This document shows, in pieces, positions 1 through 8,637 of a DNA stretch of 36,168 nucleotides (its first letter is position 1; every line of letters starts with the position of its first letter). The notes below the pieces were generated by a model. The model had not been told where the DNA came from. It saw only the letters and a list, made by a program, of their open reading frames with translations, and ran no database searches. The stretch spans positions 1 through 36,168 of the forward strand of contig NZ_QMEX01000030.1 of the NCBI RefSeq assembly GCF_003284925.1, in the 5' to 3' direction. A program made the position numbers and the translations under genes. Source of the stretch: Mycolicibacter senuensis (lineage in GTDB: Bacteria; Actinomycetota; Actinomycetes; Mycobacteriales; Mycobacteriaceae).

Positions 1-42
1 ACCGCAGCGCCCGACTCCGCCCGTGCGTGTGATCGCCGTGAG

Positions 43-981
43 CTAGAGCTTGCGCAGCCGCAGCCGGTTGATGGAGTGATCGGCGTCTTTGCGCAGCACC
101 AGGGTCGCCCGGGGCCGGGTCGGCAGGATGTTCTCGACCAGGTTGGGACGGTTGATGGAGCGCCAGATGTCGCGGGCGGCGGCCACCGCCTGTTGGTCGT
201 TGAGGTCCGCGTAGTGGTGGAAGTGCGACTCGGGATCGGCGAACGAGGTGGAACGCATCGCCAGGAACCGGGAGACGTACCAGTGCTCGATGTCTTCGAC
301 CCGGGCATCGACATACAACGAGAAGTCGAACAGATCCGAGACCATCAGCGTGGGCCCGGTCTGCAGCACATTGAGACCCTCGAGGATCAAGATGTCGGGG
401 TGACGGACCACTTGTTTGGCGCCCGCGACGATGTCATAGCTCAGGTGTGAATACACCGGCGCGCACGCGTAGTCGGCGCCGGATTTCACCGAGGTGACGA
501 AGCGCATCAGCGCGCGCCGGTTATAGCTTTCCGGAAACCCTTTACGGTGCATCAGGTTCCGGCGTTCCAACTCCCGGTTGGGGTAGAGGAACCCGTCGGT
601 GGTGACCAGGTCCACCCTCGGGTGGCGGTCCCAGCGAGCCAACAAGGCCTGTAGTACGCGCGCCGTCGTCGACTTGCCGACGGCCACGCTGCCGGCCACC
701 CCGATGATGAACGGCACCGGGCGGTCGGGGCTCTGGTCGCTCTCGCCGAGGAACTCCGCGGTGGCGGCGAACAGCTGCTGGCGGGCGGCGACCTGCAGGT
801 GCAGCAGACGGGCCAGTGGCAGATAGACCTCTTCGACCTCGAGCAGGTCGACCTGCTCACCGAGACCGCGCAGCGCCACGACCTCTTCTTCGGTGAGCGG
901 CATCGGCGTCGACATACGTAGCGTCCGCCATTGACGTCGGTCGAACTCCACATAGGGACTCGGCTCGCTAAGCCGCCGCAT
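43..981 (-). CDS. coaA: Pantothenate kinase (type I, CoaA)
   Basis: Phosphorylates pantothenate with ATP, the first and regulated step of coenzyme A synthesis in the cytosol. The P-loop [12 protein letters not shown] lies near residues 94-105, followed by the [13 protein letters not shown] and [13 protein letters not shown] segments typical of bacterial type I kinases. From the ATG at 981 the protein has 312 residues, the length I recall for M. tuberculosis CoaA (Rv1092c), and it starts [18 protein letters not shown], which lines up with that protein. A second ATG two codons upstream (987) is also possible. It is divergent from the DUF885 gene across about 40 bases, so the two promoters must overlap. 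Identity is secure; only the exact start is open. Confidence 0.97.
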   Translation of the reverse strand: MRRLSEPSPYVEFDRRQWRTLRMSTPMPLTEEEVVALRGLGEQVDLLEVEEVYLPLARLLHLQVAARQQLFAATAEFLGESDQSPDRPVPFIIGVAGSVAVGKSTTARVLQALLARWDRHPRVDLVTTDGFLYPNRELERRNLMHRKGFPESYNRRALMRFVTSVKSGADYACAPVYSHLSYDIVAGAKQVVRHPDILILEGLNVLQTGPTLMVSDLFDFSLYVDARVEDIEHWYVSRFLAMRSTSFADPESHFHHYADLNDQQAVAAARDIWRSINRPNLVENILPTRPRATLVLRKDADHSINRLRLRKL

Positions 982-1012
982 GACCATACAGTCTTGCAGC
1001 AGGCTCGACGGT

Positions 1013-1018
1013 TAGCCT
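1013..1018 (+). promoter_or_regulatory. -10-like hexamer TAGCCT before DUF885 gene
   Basis: TAGCCT ends 8 bases before the ATG at 1027 and no Shine-Dalgarno sequence lies between them. This is consistent with a leaderless mRNA. It sits in the 45-base divergent gap shared with coaA. Confidence 0.35.
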
Positions 1019-1026
1019 GATCGGGT

Positions 1027-2235
1027 ATGGAGCCCGCTGCATTGACCCGTGAATACCTGCTGCTCGGTCTGCGCTTCGACCGGATCGAGCCGGGTTATGT
1101 CGACGCCTTCACCGGTGACCCGGCGCTGCGCCGCCTCGTCGAGAACGAGCCGATGCCCGACCCGGCGGTGCTGGCCCAGCAGGCCGAGAAGCTGCTCACC
1201 GAACTGCCGGGTGGTCTCGAGGCGGCGCGCGCCGACTACCTGCGGGCGCACCTGCGGGCGCTGGCGTGCGCGGGCCGCAAGTTCGCCGGGGAACAGGTCG
1301 GTTTCATCGACGAGGTGCGCGAGTACTTCGACCTCACCGGCATCGGTAAGGGTGACACCGACCGCTACCGGCAAGCCCACGCCCGGCTGGACGAAGCGCT
1401 GGGCGGAACCGGCCCGCTGGCCGAGCGAATGGCCGCACACCGCCGCGCCGAGGAGATTCCGCCGGAGGGGCTCGAAGCGGCGATCCATGCCTTCTCATCG
1501 GCGCTGCGTGACCGGGTACGCACCCAGTTCCCGCTGCCGGAGACCGAGGTCATCAGCTATGAGGTCGTCACCGACAAGCCGTGGTCGGGTTTCAACTACT
1601 ACCACGGTGACTACCGCTCCACGGTGGCCGTGAACGCCGACCTCAAACAGCTGATGTCGAACCTGCCCAGACTGGTCGCCCATGAGTCCTACCCGGGCCA
1701 TCACACCGAGCACTGCCGCAAGGAGGCCGGGCTGGTCTCGCACCTGGGCCAGGCCGAGCAGACGATTTTTCTGGTCAACACCCCGCAGTGTCTGATGGCC
1801 GAGGGCCTGGCTGACCTGGCGCTGTACGCCGCGGTCGGGTCAGGCTGGGGCGGTTGGGCCGAAGAGATCTACGCCGACCTGGGGCTGCGGTTCGATGGTG
1901 AACGGGCCGAGGCGGTGGCGGAGGCAGCCGCGGCGCTCGCCGAGGTGCGCCAGGACGCGGCGCTGATGCTGCACGACGAGCGTCGCGACGTCGACGAGGT
2001 GGTCGACTATCTGCGCCGCTGGCTGCTGGTCACCGACGATCGGGCCCGCCAGATGCTGCGGTTCTTGTCGTCACCGCTGTGGCGGGCCTACACCTCGACC
2101 TACGTGGAGGGCTACCGGCTGCTGCGCGCCTGGCTGGACGGCCGGCCCGCGGCGGCGAGCCTCACCGAGCGGTTCGGCCGGTTGCTCGACGAGCCGCTGA
2201 TCCCGTCGACGCTGCGGGCCGAGCTGGCTCTATAG
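1027..2235 (+). CDS. DUF885 family protein (metallopeptidase-like)
   Basis: A 402-residue protein without a signal peptide. The motif [10 protein letters not shown] at residues 219-228 (His219, Glu220, His225/226, Glu228) is the hallmark of the DUF885 family, whose fold and HE..GH arrangement resemble zinc metallopeptidases. The region around it ([29 protein letters not shown]) is also characteristic. The substrate is unknown, and peptidase activity is inferred from the family rather than shown. It stands alone between divergent coaA and co-directional glyA; I do not recall a gene here in M. tuberculosis, so it is probably an accessory insertion into a conserved neighbourhood. Only 10 bases separate its stop from the first possible glyA start, so read-through into glyA is likely. 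Confidence 0.85.
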   Translation: MEPAALTREYLLLGLRFDRIEPGYVDAFTGDPALRRLVENEPMPDPAVLAQQAEKLLTELPGGLEAARADYLRAHLRALACAGRKFAGEQVGFIDEVREYFDLTGIGKGDTDRYRQAHARLDEALGGTGPLAERMAAHRRAEEIPPEGLEAAIHAFSSALRDRVRTQFPLPETEVISYEVVTDKPWSGFNYYHGDYRSTVAVNADLKQLMSNLPRLVAHESYPGHHTEHCRKEAGLVSHLGQAEQTIFLVNTPQCLMAEGLADLALYAAVGSGWGGWAEEIYADLGLRFDGERAEAVAEAAAALAEVRQDAALMLHDERRDVDEVVDYLRRWLLVTDDRARQMLRFLSSPLWRAYTSTYVEGYRLLRAWLDGRPAAASLTERFGRLLDEPLIPSTLRAELAL

Positions 2236-2238
2236 ACT
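2231..2238 (+). promoter_or_regulatory. -10-like TATAGACT before glyA
   Basis: TATAGACT overlaps the DUF885 stop codon and ends 7 bases before the GTG at 2246. This spacing fits a leaderless glyA transcript and favours the GTG at 2246 over the ATG at 2282. Confidence 0.4.
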
Positions 2239-2245
2239 GACCGGC

Positions 2246-3556
2246 GTGACTGCCGCACCGCATACCCGCCCCGCGTCCACGATGTCGACCCCGCTGGCCG
2301 AACTCGATCCCGACATCGCCGAGCTGCTCGGCAAGGAGCTGGGGCGCCAGCGCGACACCTTGGAGATGATCGCGTCGGAGAACTTCGTGCCGCGTGCGGT
2401 ACTGCAGGCGCACGGCAGCGTGCTGACCAACAAATACGCCGAAGGTCTGCCGGGCCGGCGCTACTACGGCGGCTGCGAACACGTCGACGTGGTGGAGAAC
2501 ATCGCCCGCGACCGCGCCAAGGAACTGTTCGGCGCGGAGTTCGCCAACGTCCAGCCCCACTCGGGTGCCCAGGCCAATGCCGCGGTGCTGCAGGCGCTGA
2601 TGGAACCGGGGGAGCGACTGCTCGGCCTGGACCTGGCCAACGGCGGCCACCTGACCCATGGGATGCGGCTGAACTTCTCCGGCAAGCTCTACGAGAACGC
2701 CTTCTACGGCGTGGACCCGGTGACCCACCGCGTCGACATGGATGTGGTGCGCGCGCAGGCGCTGGAGTTCAAACCGAAGGTGATCATCGCCGGCTGGTCG
2801 GCTTATCCGCGGATCCTCGATTTCGAAGCCTTCCGCTCGATCGCCGATGAGGTGGACGCCACGCTGTGGGTGGACATGGCGCACTTCGCCGGGCTGGTCG
2901 CCGCCGGCCTGCACCCGTCGCCGGTGCCGCACGCCCAGGTGGTCTCGACCACCGTGCACAAGACCCTCGGCGGGCCGCGCTCCGGGCTGATCGTCGGCAA
3001 GAAGGAGTTCGCCAAGCAGATCAACTCGGCGGTCTTCCCCGGTCAGCAAGGCGGTCCGCTGATGCACGTGATCGCCGCCAAGGCCGTCGCGCTGAAGATC
3101 GCCGGCACACCCGAGTTCGCCGAGCGCCAGCAACGCGTGCTCTCGGGCGCGAAGATCCTTGCCGAGCGGTTGTTGGCCGACGACGTTGCCAAGGCCGGTG
3201 TGTCGGTGGTCAGCGGTGGCACCGATGTGCACCTGGTACTGGTCGATCTGCGGGATTCGCCGCTGGACGGGCAGATGGCCGAGGACCTGCTGCACGAGGT
3301 CGGCATCACCGTCAACCGCAACGCCGTCCCCAACGACCCGCGCCCGCCGATGGTCACCTCCGGGCTGCGGATCGGTACCCCGGCGCTGGCGGCCCGTGGC
3401 TTCGGCGATACCGAGTTCACCGAGGTGGCCGACATCATCGCCACTGCGCTGGCGGCCGGTTCGGCCGTCGACATGTCGGCGCTGCGGGCCCGGGTCGGCA
3501 AGCTGGCGCAGGACTTCCCGCTCTATGACGGTCTGGAGGACTGGAAGCTGGCCTGA
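2246..3556 (+). CDS. glyA: Serine hydroxymethyltransferase
   Basis: A PLP enzyme that interconverts serine and glycine while charging tetrahydrofolate with a one-carbon unit. The PLP lysine is Lys239 in [13 protein letters not shown]. Other family signatures are [27 protein letters not shown] and [10 protein letters not shown]. From the GTG at 2246 it has 436 residues. The ATG at 2282 would give 424, and its first residues ([11 protein letters not shown]) align with the annotated M. tuberculosis GlyA1 start as I recall it. I chose 2246 because of the -10-like TATAGACT seven bases upstream, but the enzyme core is unaffected either way. It corresponds to Rv1093. A GC-rich hairpin follows the stop. 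Confidence 0.96.
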   Translation: MTAAPHTRPASTMSTPLAELDPDIAELLGKELGRQRDTLEMIASENFVPRAVLQAHGSVLTNKYAEGLPGRRYYGGCEHVDVVENIARDRAKELFGAEFANVQPHSGAQANAAVLQALMEPGERLLGLDLANGGHLTHGMRLNFSGKLYENAFYGVDPVTHRVDMDVVRAQALEFKPKVIIAGWSAYPRILDFEAFRSIADEVDATLWVDMAHFAGLVAAGLHPSPVPHAQVVSTTVHKTLGGPRSGLIVGKKEFAKQINSAVFPGQQGGPLMHVIAAKAVALKIAGTPEFAERQQRVLSGAKILAERLLADDVAKAGVSVVSGGTDVHLVLVDLRDSPLDGQMAEDLLHEVGITVNRNAVPNDPRPPMVTSGLRIGTPALAARGFGDTEFTEVADIIATALAAGSAVDMSALRARVGKLAQDFPLYDGLEDWKLA

Positions 3557-3557
3557 C

Positions 3558-3572
3558 CGGGCGGGTCGCCCG
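3558..3572 (+). terminator. GC hairpin after glyA
   Basis: CGGGCG-GGT-CGCCCG is a perfect 6-base-pair stem with a 3-base loop, beginning 2 bases after the glyA stop. It has no T tract, which is usual for mycobacterial candidates. It could end glyA transcription ahead of the separate desA2 promoter. Confidence 0.4.
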
Positions 3573-3593
3573 TGGAGGACACGCCGCCCCGAG

Positions 3594-3624
3594 TTGACAA
3601 GATAGTGTGAATCCGGGTTACAGT
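3594..3624 (+). promoter_or_regulatory. desA2 promoter (TTGACA / TACAGT)
   Basis: A perfect -35 TTGACA at 3594-3599 and a -10 TACAGT at 3619-3624 are separated by 19 bases. The start codon follows 7 bases after the -10 and there is no Shine-Dalgarno sequence, so a leaderless transcript is expected. GTTACA at 3617 would be the -10 at 17-base spacing, a weaker match. Confidence 0.6.
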
Positions 3625-3631
3625 TACTTTC

Positions 3632-4459
3632 ATGGCTGAACGTCCCGTTGCTAACGCGCTGATTCGTGAGCTGGAGCCGGTTGTCGCCGCGAACATGGTC
3701 CGCCACATCGACACCGTGGACCCCTGGTACGCGCACGACTTCGTGCCGTTCGAGCAGGGCGAGAACTTCGCCTTCCTCGGCGGCAAGGACTGGGATCCGT
3801 CGCAGGTCAGCCTGCCCACGGTGATCACCGACGCTTGCGAGATCCTGCTCATCGAGAAGGACAGCCTGGCCGGCTACCACCGCGAGTTCGTCGAGCACTT
3901 CATCCTCGAGGACAAGTGGGGGCGCTGGATCGGCCGGTGGACTGCCGAAGAGCATCTGCACGCCATCGCGCTGCGCGAATACCTGATCGTCACCCGGGAG
4001 ATCGACCCGGACGCCAACGAGCGCGTCCGCATGGAGCATGTGCAGAAGGGCTACCGCGCCGACCAGTACAGCCAGGTCGAGACGCTGGTGTTCATGGCGT
4101 TCTATGAGCGCGCCTGCGCCGAGTTCTGCCGCAACCTGGCCGAACAGATCGAGGAACCGGTACTCAAGGGCCTGATCAACCGGATCGCCGGTGACGAGGA
4201 ACGCCACGAGGAGTTCTTCGCCAACCTGGTAGCGCACTGCCTGGACTACGTGCACGACGAGACGGTGGCCGCCATCGCCGCCCGGGCCGGCGAGTTGAAG
4301 GTCATCGGCGCCGACATCGACGCCTACGCCGGCCGGCAGGCCGGAATCGCCGAAGCCGGGATCTTCGGGCCTGACCAGTTGCGCCGGGTGATCGCCGACC
4401 GGATCAACGCCTGGGGCCTGGCCGCGCACCCCGATTTGAAGGCGTTCGTCAGCAGCTGA
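3632..4459 (+). CDS. desA2: Acyl-ACP desaturase DesA2
   Basis: A soluble ferritin-fold di-iron desaturase-family protein of 275 residues, the length I recall for M. tuberculosis DesA2 (Rv1094). The iron-ligand motifs EEHLH (106-110) and DEERHEEFF (188-196) are intact, with a further glutamate in FYERACAEF near 159. In mycobacteria DesA1 and DesA2 are linked to introducing double bonds into acyl-ACP precursors of mycolic acids. The exact substrate of DesA2 is less certain because its active-site region differs from plant stearoyl-ACP desaturases. It follows glyA in the conserved order and has its own promoter with a probably leaderless start. Confidence 0.95.
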   Translation: MAERPVANALIRELEPVVAANMVRHIDTVDPWYAHDFVPFEQGENFAFLGGKDWDPSQVSLPTVITDACEILLIEKDSLAGYHREFVEHFILEDKWGRWIGRWTAEEHLHAIALREYLIVTREIDPDANERVRMEHVQKGYRADQYSQVETLVFMAFYERACAEFCRNLAEQIEEPVLKGLINRIAGDEERHEEFFANLVAHCLDYVHDETVAAIAARAGELKVIGADIDAYAGRQAGIAEAGIFGPDQLRRVIADRINAWGLAAHPDLKAFVSS

Positions 4460-4559
4460 CGAGCTCCGGCGCGCCTGCGCGGCGCGCACGCGCCGACGGG
4501 GGTACCGTCGCAAGCGATGGCTTGCCACACGCTCTGCCGTCTAGGCGGCACCACCGGTC

Positions 4560-4661
4560 GTGACTACGACAGGACCGGCCCCGGTTCTGGTGCTGCGTTC
4601 CCCGTCGATCTGCTCGCGCGGGGTCGCGCGCGCCCTCACCGCTGGAGCGCTCAGTGCCTGA
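4560..4661 (+). CDS. Candidate PhoAT-like small ORF upstream of phoH2
   Basis: A 33-codon reading frame begins at GTG 4560 and stops at TGA 4659-4661, overlapping the phoH2 GTG start by 8 bases. The encoded peptide starts [16 protein letters not shown] and ends ALTAGALSA. An in-frame stop at 4542 and only one usable start define it. In mycobacteria a short gene (phoAT) overlapping phoH2 has been described as the antitoxin partner of the PIN-PhoH protein; position and overlap fit that role here. I cannot confirm sequence similarity. A different 80-residue frame (4517-4759) overlaps phoH2 by about 100 bases and is a less attractive alternative. Confidence 0.42.
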   Translation: MTTTGPAPVLVLRSPSICSRGVARALTAGALSA

Positions 4662-5961
4662 TATCCGGACGTACGTGCTTGACACCTCTGTGCTGCTGTC
4701 GGACCCTTGGGCCTGCACCCGGTTCGCCGAACACGAGGTCGTCGTCCCGCTGGTGGTGATCAGCGAACTGGAGGCCAAACGCCACCACCATGAGCTCGGC
4801 TGGTTCGCTCGCCAGGCGCTGCGGCTGTTCGACGACATGCGACTGGAGCACGGTCGCCTTGATCAGCCCATCCCGGTTGGGACACAGGGCGGCACGTTGC
4901 ACGTCGAACTCAACCACAGCGATCCTGCGGTGTTGCCCTCGGGGTTTCGCACCGAGGACAACGATTCGCGGATTCTGACCTGCGCCGCCAACCTCGCCGC
5001 CGAGGGACGGCGAGTCACGTTGGTGAGCAAGGACATTCCGTTGCGGGTCAAGGCCGCTGCGGTGGGCCTGGCCGCTGACGAGTACCACGCCCAGGACGTC
5101 ATCGTCTCCGGCTGGACCGGGATGGACGAGGTCGAGGCATCCGTCGACGACATCGATGCGCTATTCGACGAGGGCGAGATCGACCTGGCCGCGGCGCGAG
5201 ACTTGCCCTGCCACACCGGGGTACGGCTGCTCGGCGGCAGCTCGCACGCCTTGGGCAGGGTCAATGCCGCCAAGCGGGTGCAGTTGGTCCGGGGTGACCG
5301 GGAGGCCTTCGGCCTGCGCGGGCGCTCCGCCGAGCAGCGCGTTGCGCTGGATCTGTTGCTCGACGAATCGGTCGGCATCGTCTCGCTCGGCGGCAAGGCG
5401 GGCACCGGCAAATCCGCGCTGGCGCTGTGCGCCGGCCTAGAGGCCGTCCTGGAGCGGCGGACCCAGCGCAAGGTCGTGGTATTCCGCCCGCTCTACGCCG
5501 TCGGCGGCCAGGAACTGGGTTACCTGCCGGGCAGCGAGAACGAGAAGATGGGGCCGTGGGCCCAGGCGGTGTTCGACACTCTGGAGGGCCTGGCCAGCCC
5601 GGCGGTGCTTGAGGAGGTGGCCTCGCGCGGCATGCTCGAGGTGCTGCCGCTGACCCACATCCGGGGCCGCTCACTGCACGACTCGTTCGTGATCGTCGAC
5701 GAGGCCCAGTCGCTGGAACGCAACGTGCTGCTGACGGTGCTGTCGCGGTTGGGCACCGGGTCGCGGGTGGTGCTCACCCACGACGTCGCCCAGCGCGACA
5801 ACCTGCGGGTCGGCCGCCACGACGGCATCGCCGCGGTGATCGAGAAGCTGAAGGGCCACCCGCTGTTCGCCCACATCACGTTGCTGCGCAGTGAGCGTTC
5901 GCCGATCGCCGCGCTGGTCACCGAGATGCTCGAGGAGATCAACGGCCCCGAGCTGCGGTGA
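4654..5961 (+). CDS. phoH2: PhoH2: PIN-domain ribonuclease fused to PhoH ATPase
   Basis: A 435-residue two-domain protein. Residues 1 to about 145 form a PIN nuclease domain ([34 protein letters not shown]), which supplies the acidic metal site of a ribonuclease. From about 225 onward is the PhoH ATPase/helicase domain with Walker A GKAGTGKS (247-254) and Walker B VIVDEAQ (Asp349, Glu350). PIN-PhoH proteins are described as sequence-specific RNA unwinding and cleaving enzymes of type II toxin-antitoxin character. It corresponds to Rv1095. The GTG start overlaps the preceding small frame, which suggests translational coupling. Confidence 0.94.
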   Translation: MPDIRTYVLDTSVLLSDPWACTRFAEHEVVVPLVVISELEAKRHHHELGWFARQALRLFDDMRLEHGRLDQPIPVGTQGGTLHVELNHSDPAVLPSGFRTEDNDSRILTCAANLAAEGRRVTLVSKDIPLRVKAAAVGLAADEYHAQDVIVSGWTGMDEVEASVDDIDALFDEGEIDLAAARDLPCHTGVRLLGGSSHALGRVNAAKRVQLVRGDREAFGLRGRSAEQRVALDLLLDESVGIVSLGGKAGTGKSALALCAGLEAVLERRTQRKVVVFRPLYAVGGQELGYLPGSENEKMGPWAQAVFDTLEGLASPAVLEEVASRGMLEVLPLTHIRGRSLHDSFVIVDEAQSLERNVLLTVLSRLGTGSRVVLTHDVAQRDNLRVGRHDGIAAVIEKLKGHPLFAHITLLRSERSPIAALVTEMLEEINGPELR

Positions 5962-5970
5962 GCCCCCGGG

Positions 5971-5976
5971 TAGGCT
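5971..5976 (+). promoter_or_regulatory. -10-like TAGGCT before deacetylase gene
   Basis: TAGGCT ends 6 bases before the GTG at 5983 with no room for a Shine-Dalgarno sequence. This fits a leaderless transcript starting at or next to the GTG. Confidence 0.4.
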
Positions 5977-5982
5977 GCCCGC

Positions 5983-6828
5983 GTGCCGTGTTTGCGAGTG
6001 CTTGCCGCCCTGATCGCCATGGCGGTGGTAGGAGCCTGTGCCGCCCCCGCCCACCACGCTGCTGCGAACCCCGTGGACTGCGCCGCCGTCAAGTGCGTGG
6101 CGCTGACCTTCGACGACGGGCCCTCGCCCTACACCGACCGGTTGCTGCGGGTCTTGAACGACGCCGACGCGCGCGCCACCTTTTTCCTGATCGGCAACAA
6201 GGTGGCGGCCGACCCGGCAGGCGCTGCGCGGATCGCCGAAGCCGGGATGGAGATCGGCAGCCACACCTGGGAGCACCCGAACATGACGGAGATCCCGGCC
6301 AACGATGTGCCCGCGCAGTTCGCGAAGGCCAACGACGCGATCCGGTCGGCCACCGGTTCCGTGCCGACGCTGTGGCGCCCCCCGGGCGGGCTCACCGACG
6401 ACGCGGTGAATCAGCAGGCCGCCAAATTCGGCCAGGCCGCGATCCTGTGGGATGTCATCCCGTTCGACTGGATCAACGACGCCGACACCGCCGCGACCCG
6501 TTACATGCTGATGACCCAGATCAAGCCCGGGTCGGTGGTGCTGTTCCATGACACCTATTCGTCCACCGTCGATCTGGTCTACCAATTTCTGCCGGTGCTC
6601 AAAGCCAATGGCTACCACATGGTTACGGTCGGCGAGCTGCTCGGGCCGCGCGCCCCGGGCAGCGTGTACGGGGGCCGGGAGAACGGCCCGCCGGTCAACG
6701 AGCTGCATGACATTCCGCCCGCCGACATCCCCGGGCTGCCGGCGACACCGTCGCCGCCGCCGATGCCGAACTTCCCGATCACCGACATCGCCGGGGCGAA
6801 CTCGGGTGGGCCGAACAACGGGGCGTGA
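5983..6828 (+). CDS. Polysaccharide deacetylase lipoprotein (NodB domain)
   Basis: A carbohydrate esterase family 4 (NodB-homology) enzyme exported to the cell envelope, probably removing acetyl groups from peptidoglycan amino sugars. The catalytic motifs are complete: TFDDGP with Asp44/Asp45, SHTWEH with metal histidines His94 and His98, RPPGG at 132-136, and the later DVIPFDW and LFHDT segments. Residues 1-18 are a hydrophobic signal followed by VGAC, an acceptable lipobox with Cys19, so I expect a lipoprotein. The C-terminus is a Pro-rich tail. It is the counterpart of Rv1096. It runs convergently into the next gene, with a hairpin spanning both stop codons. Confidence 0.9.
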   Translation: MPCLRVLAALIAMAVVGACAAPAHHAAANPVDCAAVKCVALTFDDGPSPYTDRLLRVLNDADARATFFLIGNKVAADPAGAARIAEAGMEIGSHTWEHPNMTEIPANDVPAQFAKANDAIRSATGSVPTLWRPPGGLTDDAVNQQAAKFGQAAILWDVIPFDWINDADTAATRYMLMTQIKPGSVVLFHDTYSSTVDLVYQFLPVLKANGYHMVTVGELLGPRAPGSVYGGRENGPPVNELHDIPPADIPGLPATPSPPPMPNFPITDIAGANSGGPNNGA

Positions 6829-6849
6829 TCTCCGCCGCAGGGAGTCACG
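6824..6849. terminator. Bidirectional hairpin between convergent genes
   Basis: CGTGA(T)CTCC-GCCGCAG-GGAGTCACG forms a 9-base-pair stem with one bulged T. It includes the stop codons of both the deacetylase gene and the convergent secreted-protein gene. It has no T tract; the shared position suggests termination from both sides. Confidence 0.5.
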
Positions 6850-7516
6850 GGATGAGACTCGTCAGAATGTCATCCAGAACCGGGATCTCGGTGAGGTCCA
6901 GGGCCATGCCGATGTCGGCCATTCCGGTGGGATCAATCGCTGCGTCGATATCAGCTGACGGATTGAGGTCCAGGACCGAAGTCACGTCCGCTAGCGCCGG
7001 GCTGACTCCGGCAGCCAAAGCCGGATCCGTTCCCCCCGCGAACACCGCGTCGTCGACCTCTTGCAAGCCGGTTCCCGATTCCTCGGCTGGGGAGGGATAT
7101 GGTTCGAAACCGAAAAATTGTGCGGTCTGATACCAGAGCTGGGCGAGCAGGAGAGTCGCTGGAAATATCAGCAGCCCGAAGCCCATCATTACCGGGCCGA
7201 TAATCGGAAGTTGCTCAAGAGCTTCCACGAGCAGCAGCCACGCGGCCGAGCCGGCATCCGGATTGCTCAGTTCATACCAGAACAGTTGCCAGAAATCGGG
7301 GTCGAGGAGCATCAGGGAGTCGCCCTCCGCCGCGCCGGCAGATGTCTCGCCAAGACCGGCCAGGTCGCTGACCGCCTCGGCGGCGGCGAGTTCAACCGTG
7401 GGCTGGATCATGCGGGGCGCCGCCGTGGGGGTGACGCAAATCAGGCCGGCGCTGAGCAGGCCGGCGCTCAGCAGGGCAACACCGGTCGTGGCAGGCGGGC
7501 GATGTGTCGGGTCCAT
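6845..7516 (-). CDS. Secreted/membrane protein with FGFEPYP motif (paralogue 1)
   Basis: A 223-residue protein I do not recognise by name. A hydrophobic N-terminal segment (about 12-28, VALLSAGLLSAGLICV) looks like a signal sequence, followed by a VELAAAEAVSDL stretch. A second hydrophobic span at about 105-127 is followed by FFGFEPYP, then an acidic Asp/Ala-rich tail. The gene at 25998 encodes a paralogue: both begin MD, both have the VxL.AA.S segment near 40, a central hydrophobic span, and FGF[DE]PYP at residues 135-141. The start is ATG at 7516; a TTG two codons upstream is possible. It occupies the place where I recall Rv1097c in M. tuberculosis. A copy of the island palindrome lies 35 bases upstream, placing this gene in the putative regulon. 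Confidence 0.7.
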   Translation of the reverse strand: MDPTHRPPATTGVALLSAGLLSAGLICVTPTAAPRMIQPTVELAAAEAVSDLAGLGETSAGAAEGDSLMLLDPDFWQLFWYELSNPDAGSAAWLLLVEALEQLPIIGPVMMGFGLLIFPATLLLAQLWYQTAQFFGFEPYPSPAEESGTGLQEVDDAVFAGGTDPALAAGVSPALADVTSVLDLNPSADIDAAIDPTGMADIGMALDLTEIPVLDDILTSLIP

Positions 7517-7551
7517 CGGCAAATCGTCGCCCGTGTGAGCCGTGAAGGATC

Positions 7552-7567
7552 CAGTGGTGCACTACTG
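7552..7567 (-). promoter_or_regulatory. Palindromic operator, copy A
   Basis: Read toward the gene it controls, the site is CAGTAGTGCACCACTG. It matches the palindromic consensus CAGTAGYGCRCTACTG at 15 of 16 positions and lies 35 bases upstream of the ATG at 7516. It is the first of four copies in the window. Confidence 0.7.
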
Positions 7568-7626
7568 CAGTTCCGGACCGGGACTACTTACGCCATGATC
7601 TCGGCGACCTCGTCCCGCCCTGAGCC

Positions 7627-7654
7627 TTGACACGTTGACACAGAAAGCTATTCT
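7627..7654 (+). promoter_or_regulatory. Promoter of DUF2236-tetR operon
   Basis: A perfect -35 TTGACA (7627-7632) and -10 TATTCT (7649-7654) are separated by 16 bases and point to the DUF2236 gene. The start codon follows 29 bases later, with a GAGGAGG ribosome-binding site at about 7671-7677. Confidence 0.6.
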
Positions 7655-7662
7655 TTGTGTCA
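7636..7662. promoter_or_regulatory. Inverted repeat over the -10, candidate TetR operator
   Basis: TGACACA (7636-7642) and TGTGTCA (7656-7662) are perfect 7-base arms separated by 13 bases. They bracket the -10 element, so a dimer bound here would block transcription. The TetR-type gene at the end of the same operon is the natural candidate repressor. Another TGACACA lies at 8635-8641, just before the tetR start. Confidence 0.5.
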
Positions 7663-7683
7663 TCGGAGTCGAGGAGGCCCCAC

Positions 7684-8637
7684 ATGACGGCAGTGGCCGG
7701 CAAAGTCACCAGCATCGACCGCGCCAGCCGCGTACGCCCCAAAGTGATGGCCCAATTCCGCAGGCATTCCGGCAGCGTGCTCACCGGACTGTTCGGCGCC
7801 GCGGCCTTCGACGAGGTGGCGCTGGTGCCGGTGGCCGCCGCGGTGGACAAGACAGGGCGCTTCGAGCGCAACTTCACCGACCGCGCCATCCGCAGCGGAT
7901 TCTCTGCGCTGCTTGCCATCTGGGGCGACGCCGAGGACCGTGCCGCCGAGGGAGAACGCCTCAAGCGGATGCATCGCGACGTGCATGGCCACGGCAAAGG
8001 CGACTTCGCCGACGTGCGCTACAGCGCGCTGAGCCCGCGGCTGTGGAACTGGATCGCCGTCAGCGGCATGTTCGTGACCCTCAATTCGTTCACCCCCGTC
8101 ACCGGGATCGAGTGGACCGACGCCGAGCGGGAGGCGGCCTACCTGCAATTGCTGGAAGCGTTCCGGGCCATCGAGCTGCCCGGCAAGGCCGCCAAGTTCC
8201 CGGCCAGCTACGCCGAGGCCGCCGCCTACTACGAGGAGATGGTGCGGACCGACCTGCAGGCCAACCCGTTTTTGGATCGGGTCACCGCAGGTCTGGGCCG
8301 GTTGCCGTTGCCGTCGGCGCTGCCGGCCCCGGTTCGGGCCGCCGCCGGTCCGCTGTGGTCGGTGGTCAGCGCCGGAGCCGGCCGCGTGGTGAAGATCTGC
8401 TCGTTCGGGATCATGCATCCCGGTGTCCGCGAGCTGACCGGCTTCGGGTGGCAGCCACGCCACAACGCGGAGTTCGCCGTCTATACGCACTTGGCGCAGC
8501 TGGCCTGGCGGATCCTGCCCGATCGACTCGTGCTGGTACCGCTGGCCTACAACCGGCTGCAGTACGAGAAGCTGGTGAAGCTGCACCGGTCGGTCGCGCT
8601 GGACTCTTTCGCGCCATCCGGCTGCCCGATGGGATGA
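7684..8637 (+). CDS. DUF2236 family protein (mpaB/rubber-oxygenase-like)
   Basis: A 317-residue protein of the DUF2236 family, which includes fungal mpaB oxygenase and the heme-dependent latex-clearing protein Lcp. The segment LKRMHRDVHG (about 93-102, His97 and His101) and the following YSALSPRLWNWI match the family core. In many members the last stretch reads W-V-H; here the histidine position appears to be Ala125, so activity may differ. The ATG at 7684 is chosen because GAGGAGG stands 6 bases upstream; a GTG nine codons earlier lacks this. It shares an operon with the TetR regulator 13 bases downstream. The substrate is unknown; oxidation of a lipid or hydrophobic compound is a family-based guess. 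Confidence 0.8.
   Translation: MTAVAGKVTSIDRASRVRPKVMAQFRRHSGSVLTGLFGAAAFDEVALVPVAAAVDKTGRFERNFTDRAIRSGFSALLAIWGDAEDRAAEGERLKRMHRDVHGHGKGDFADVRYSALSPRLWNWIAVSGMFVTLNSFTPVTGIEWTDAEREAAYLQLLEAFRAIELPGKAAKFPASYAEAAAYYEEMVRTDLQANPFLDRVTAGLGRLPLPSALPAPVRAAAGPLWSVVSAGAGRVVKICSFGIMHPGVRELTGFGWQPRHNAEFAVYTHLAQLAWRILPDRLVLVPLAYNRLQYEKLVKLHRSVALDSFAPSGCPMG

Noticed and set aside
4228..4241. GGTAGCGCACTGCC, similar to the island palindrome
   Set aside because: It lies inside desA2 in codons for LVAHCL, matches only 11 of the 14 central positions, and is not near a start codon. Judged a coding coincidence.
2162..4528. Long open frame of 788 codons on the minus strand
   Set aside because: It is antisense to glyA and desA2, has the low-complexity Gln/His/Arg composition typical of shadow frames in GC-rich DNA, and shows no domain.
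4517..4759. 80-codon frame overlapping the phoH2 start
   Set aside because: It overlaps about 100 bases of the phoH2 PIN-domain coding region in another frame and has an unlikely Cys/Arg/Trp-rich end. The shorter frame at 4560-4661 is the better small-gene candidate.
8014..8022. GTGCGCTAC, half of the palindrome
   Set aside because: It is inside the conserved VRYSA coding segment of the DUF2236 gene and lacks the other half-site.
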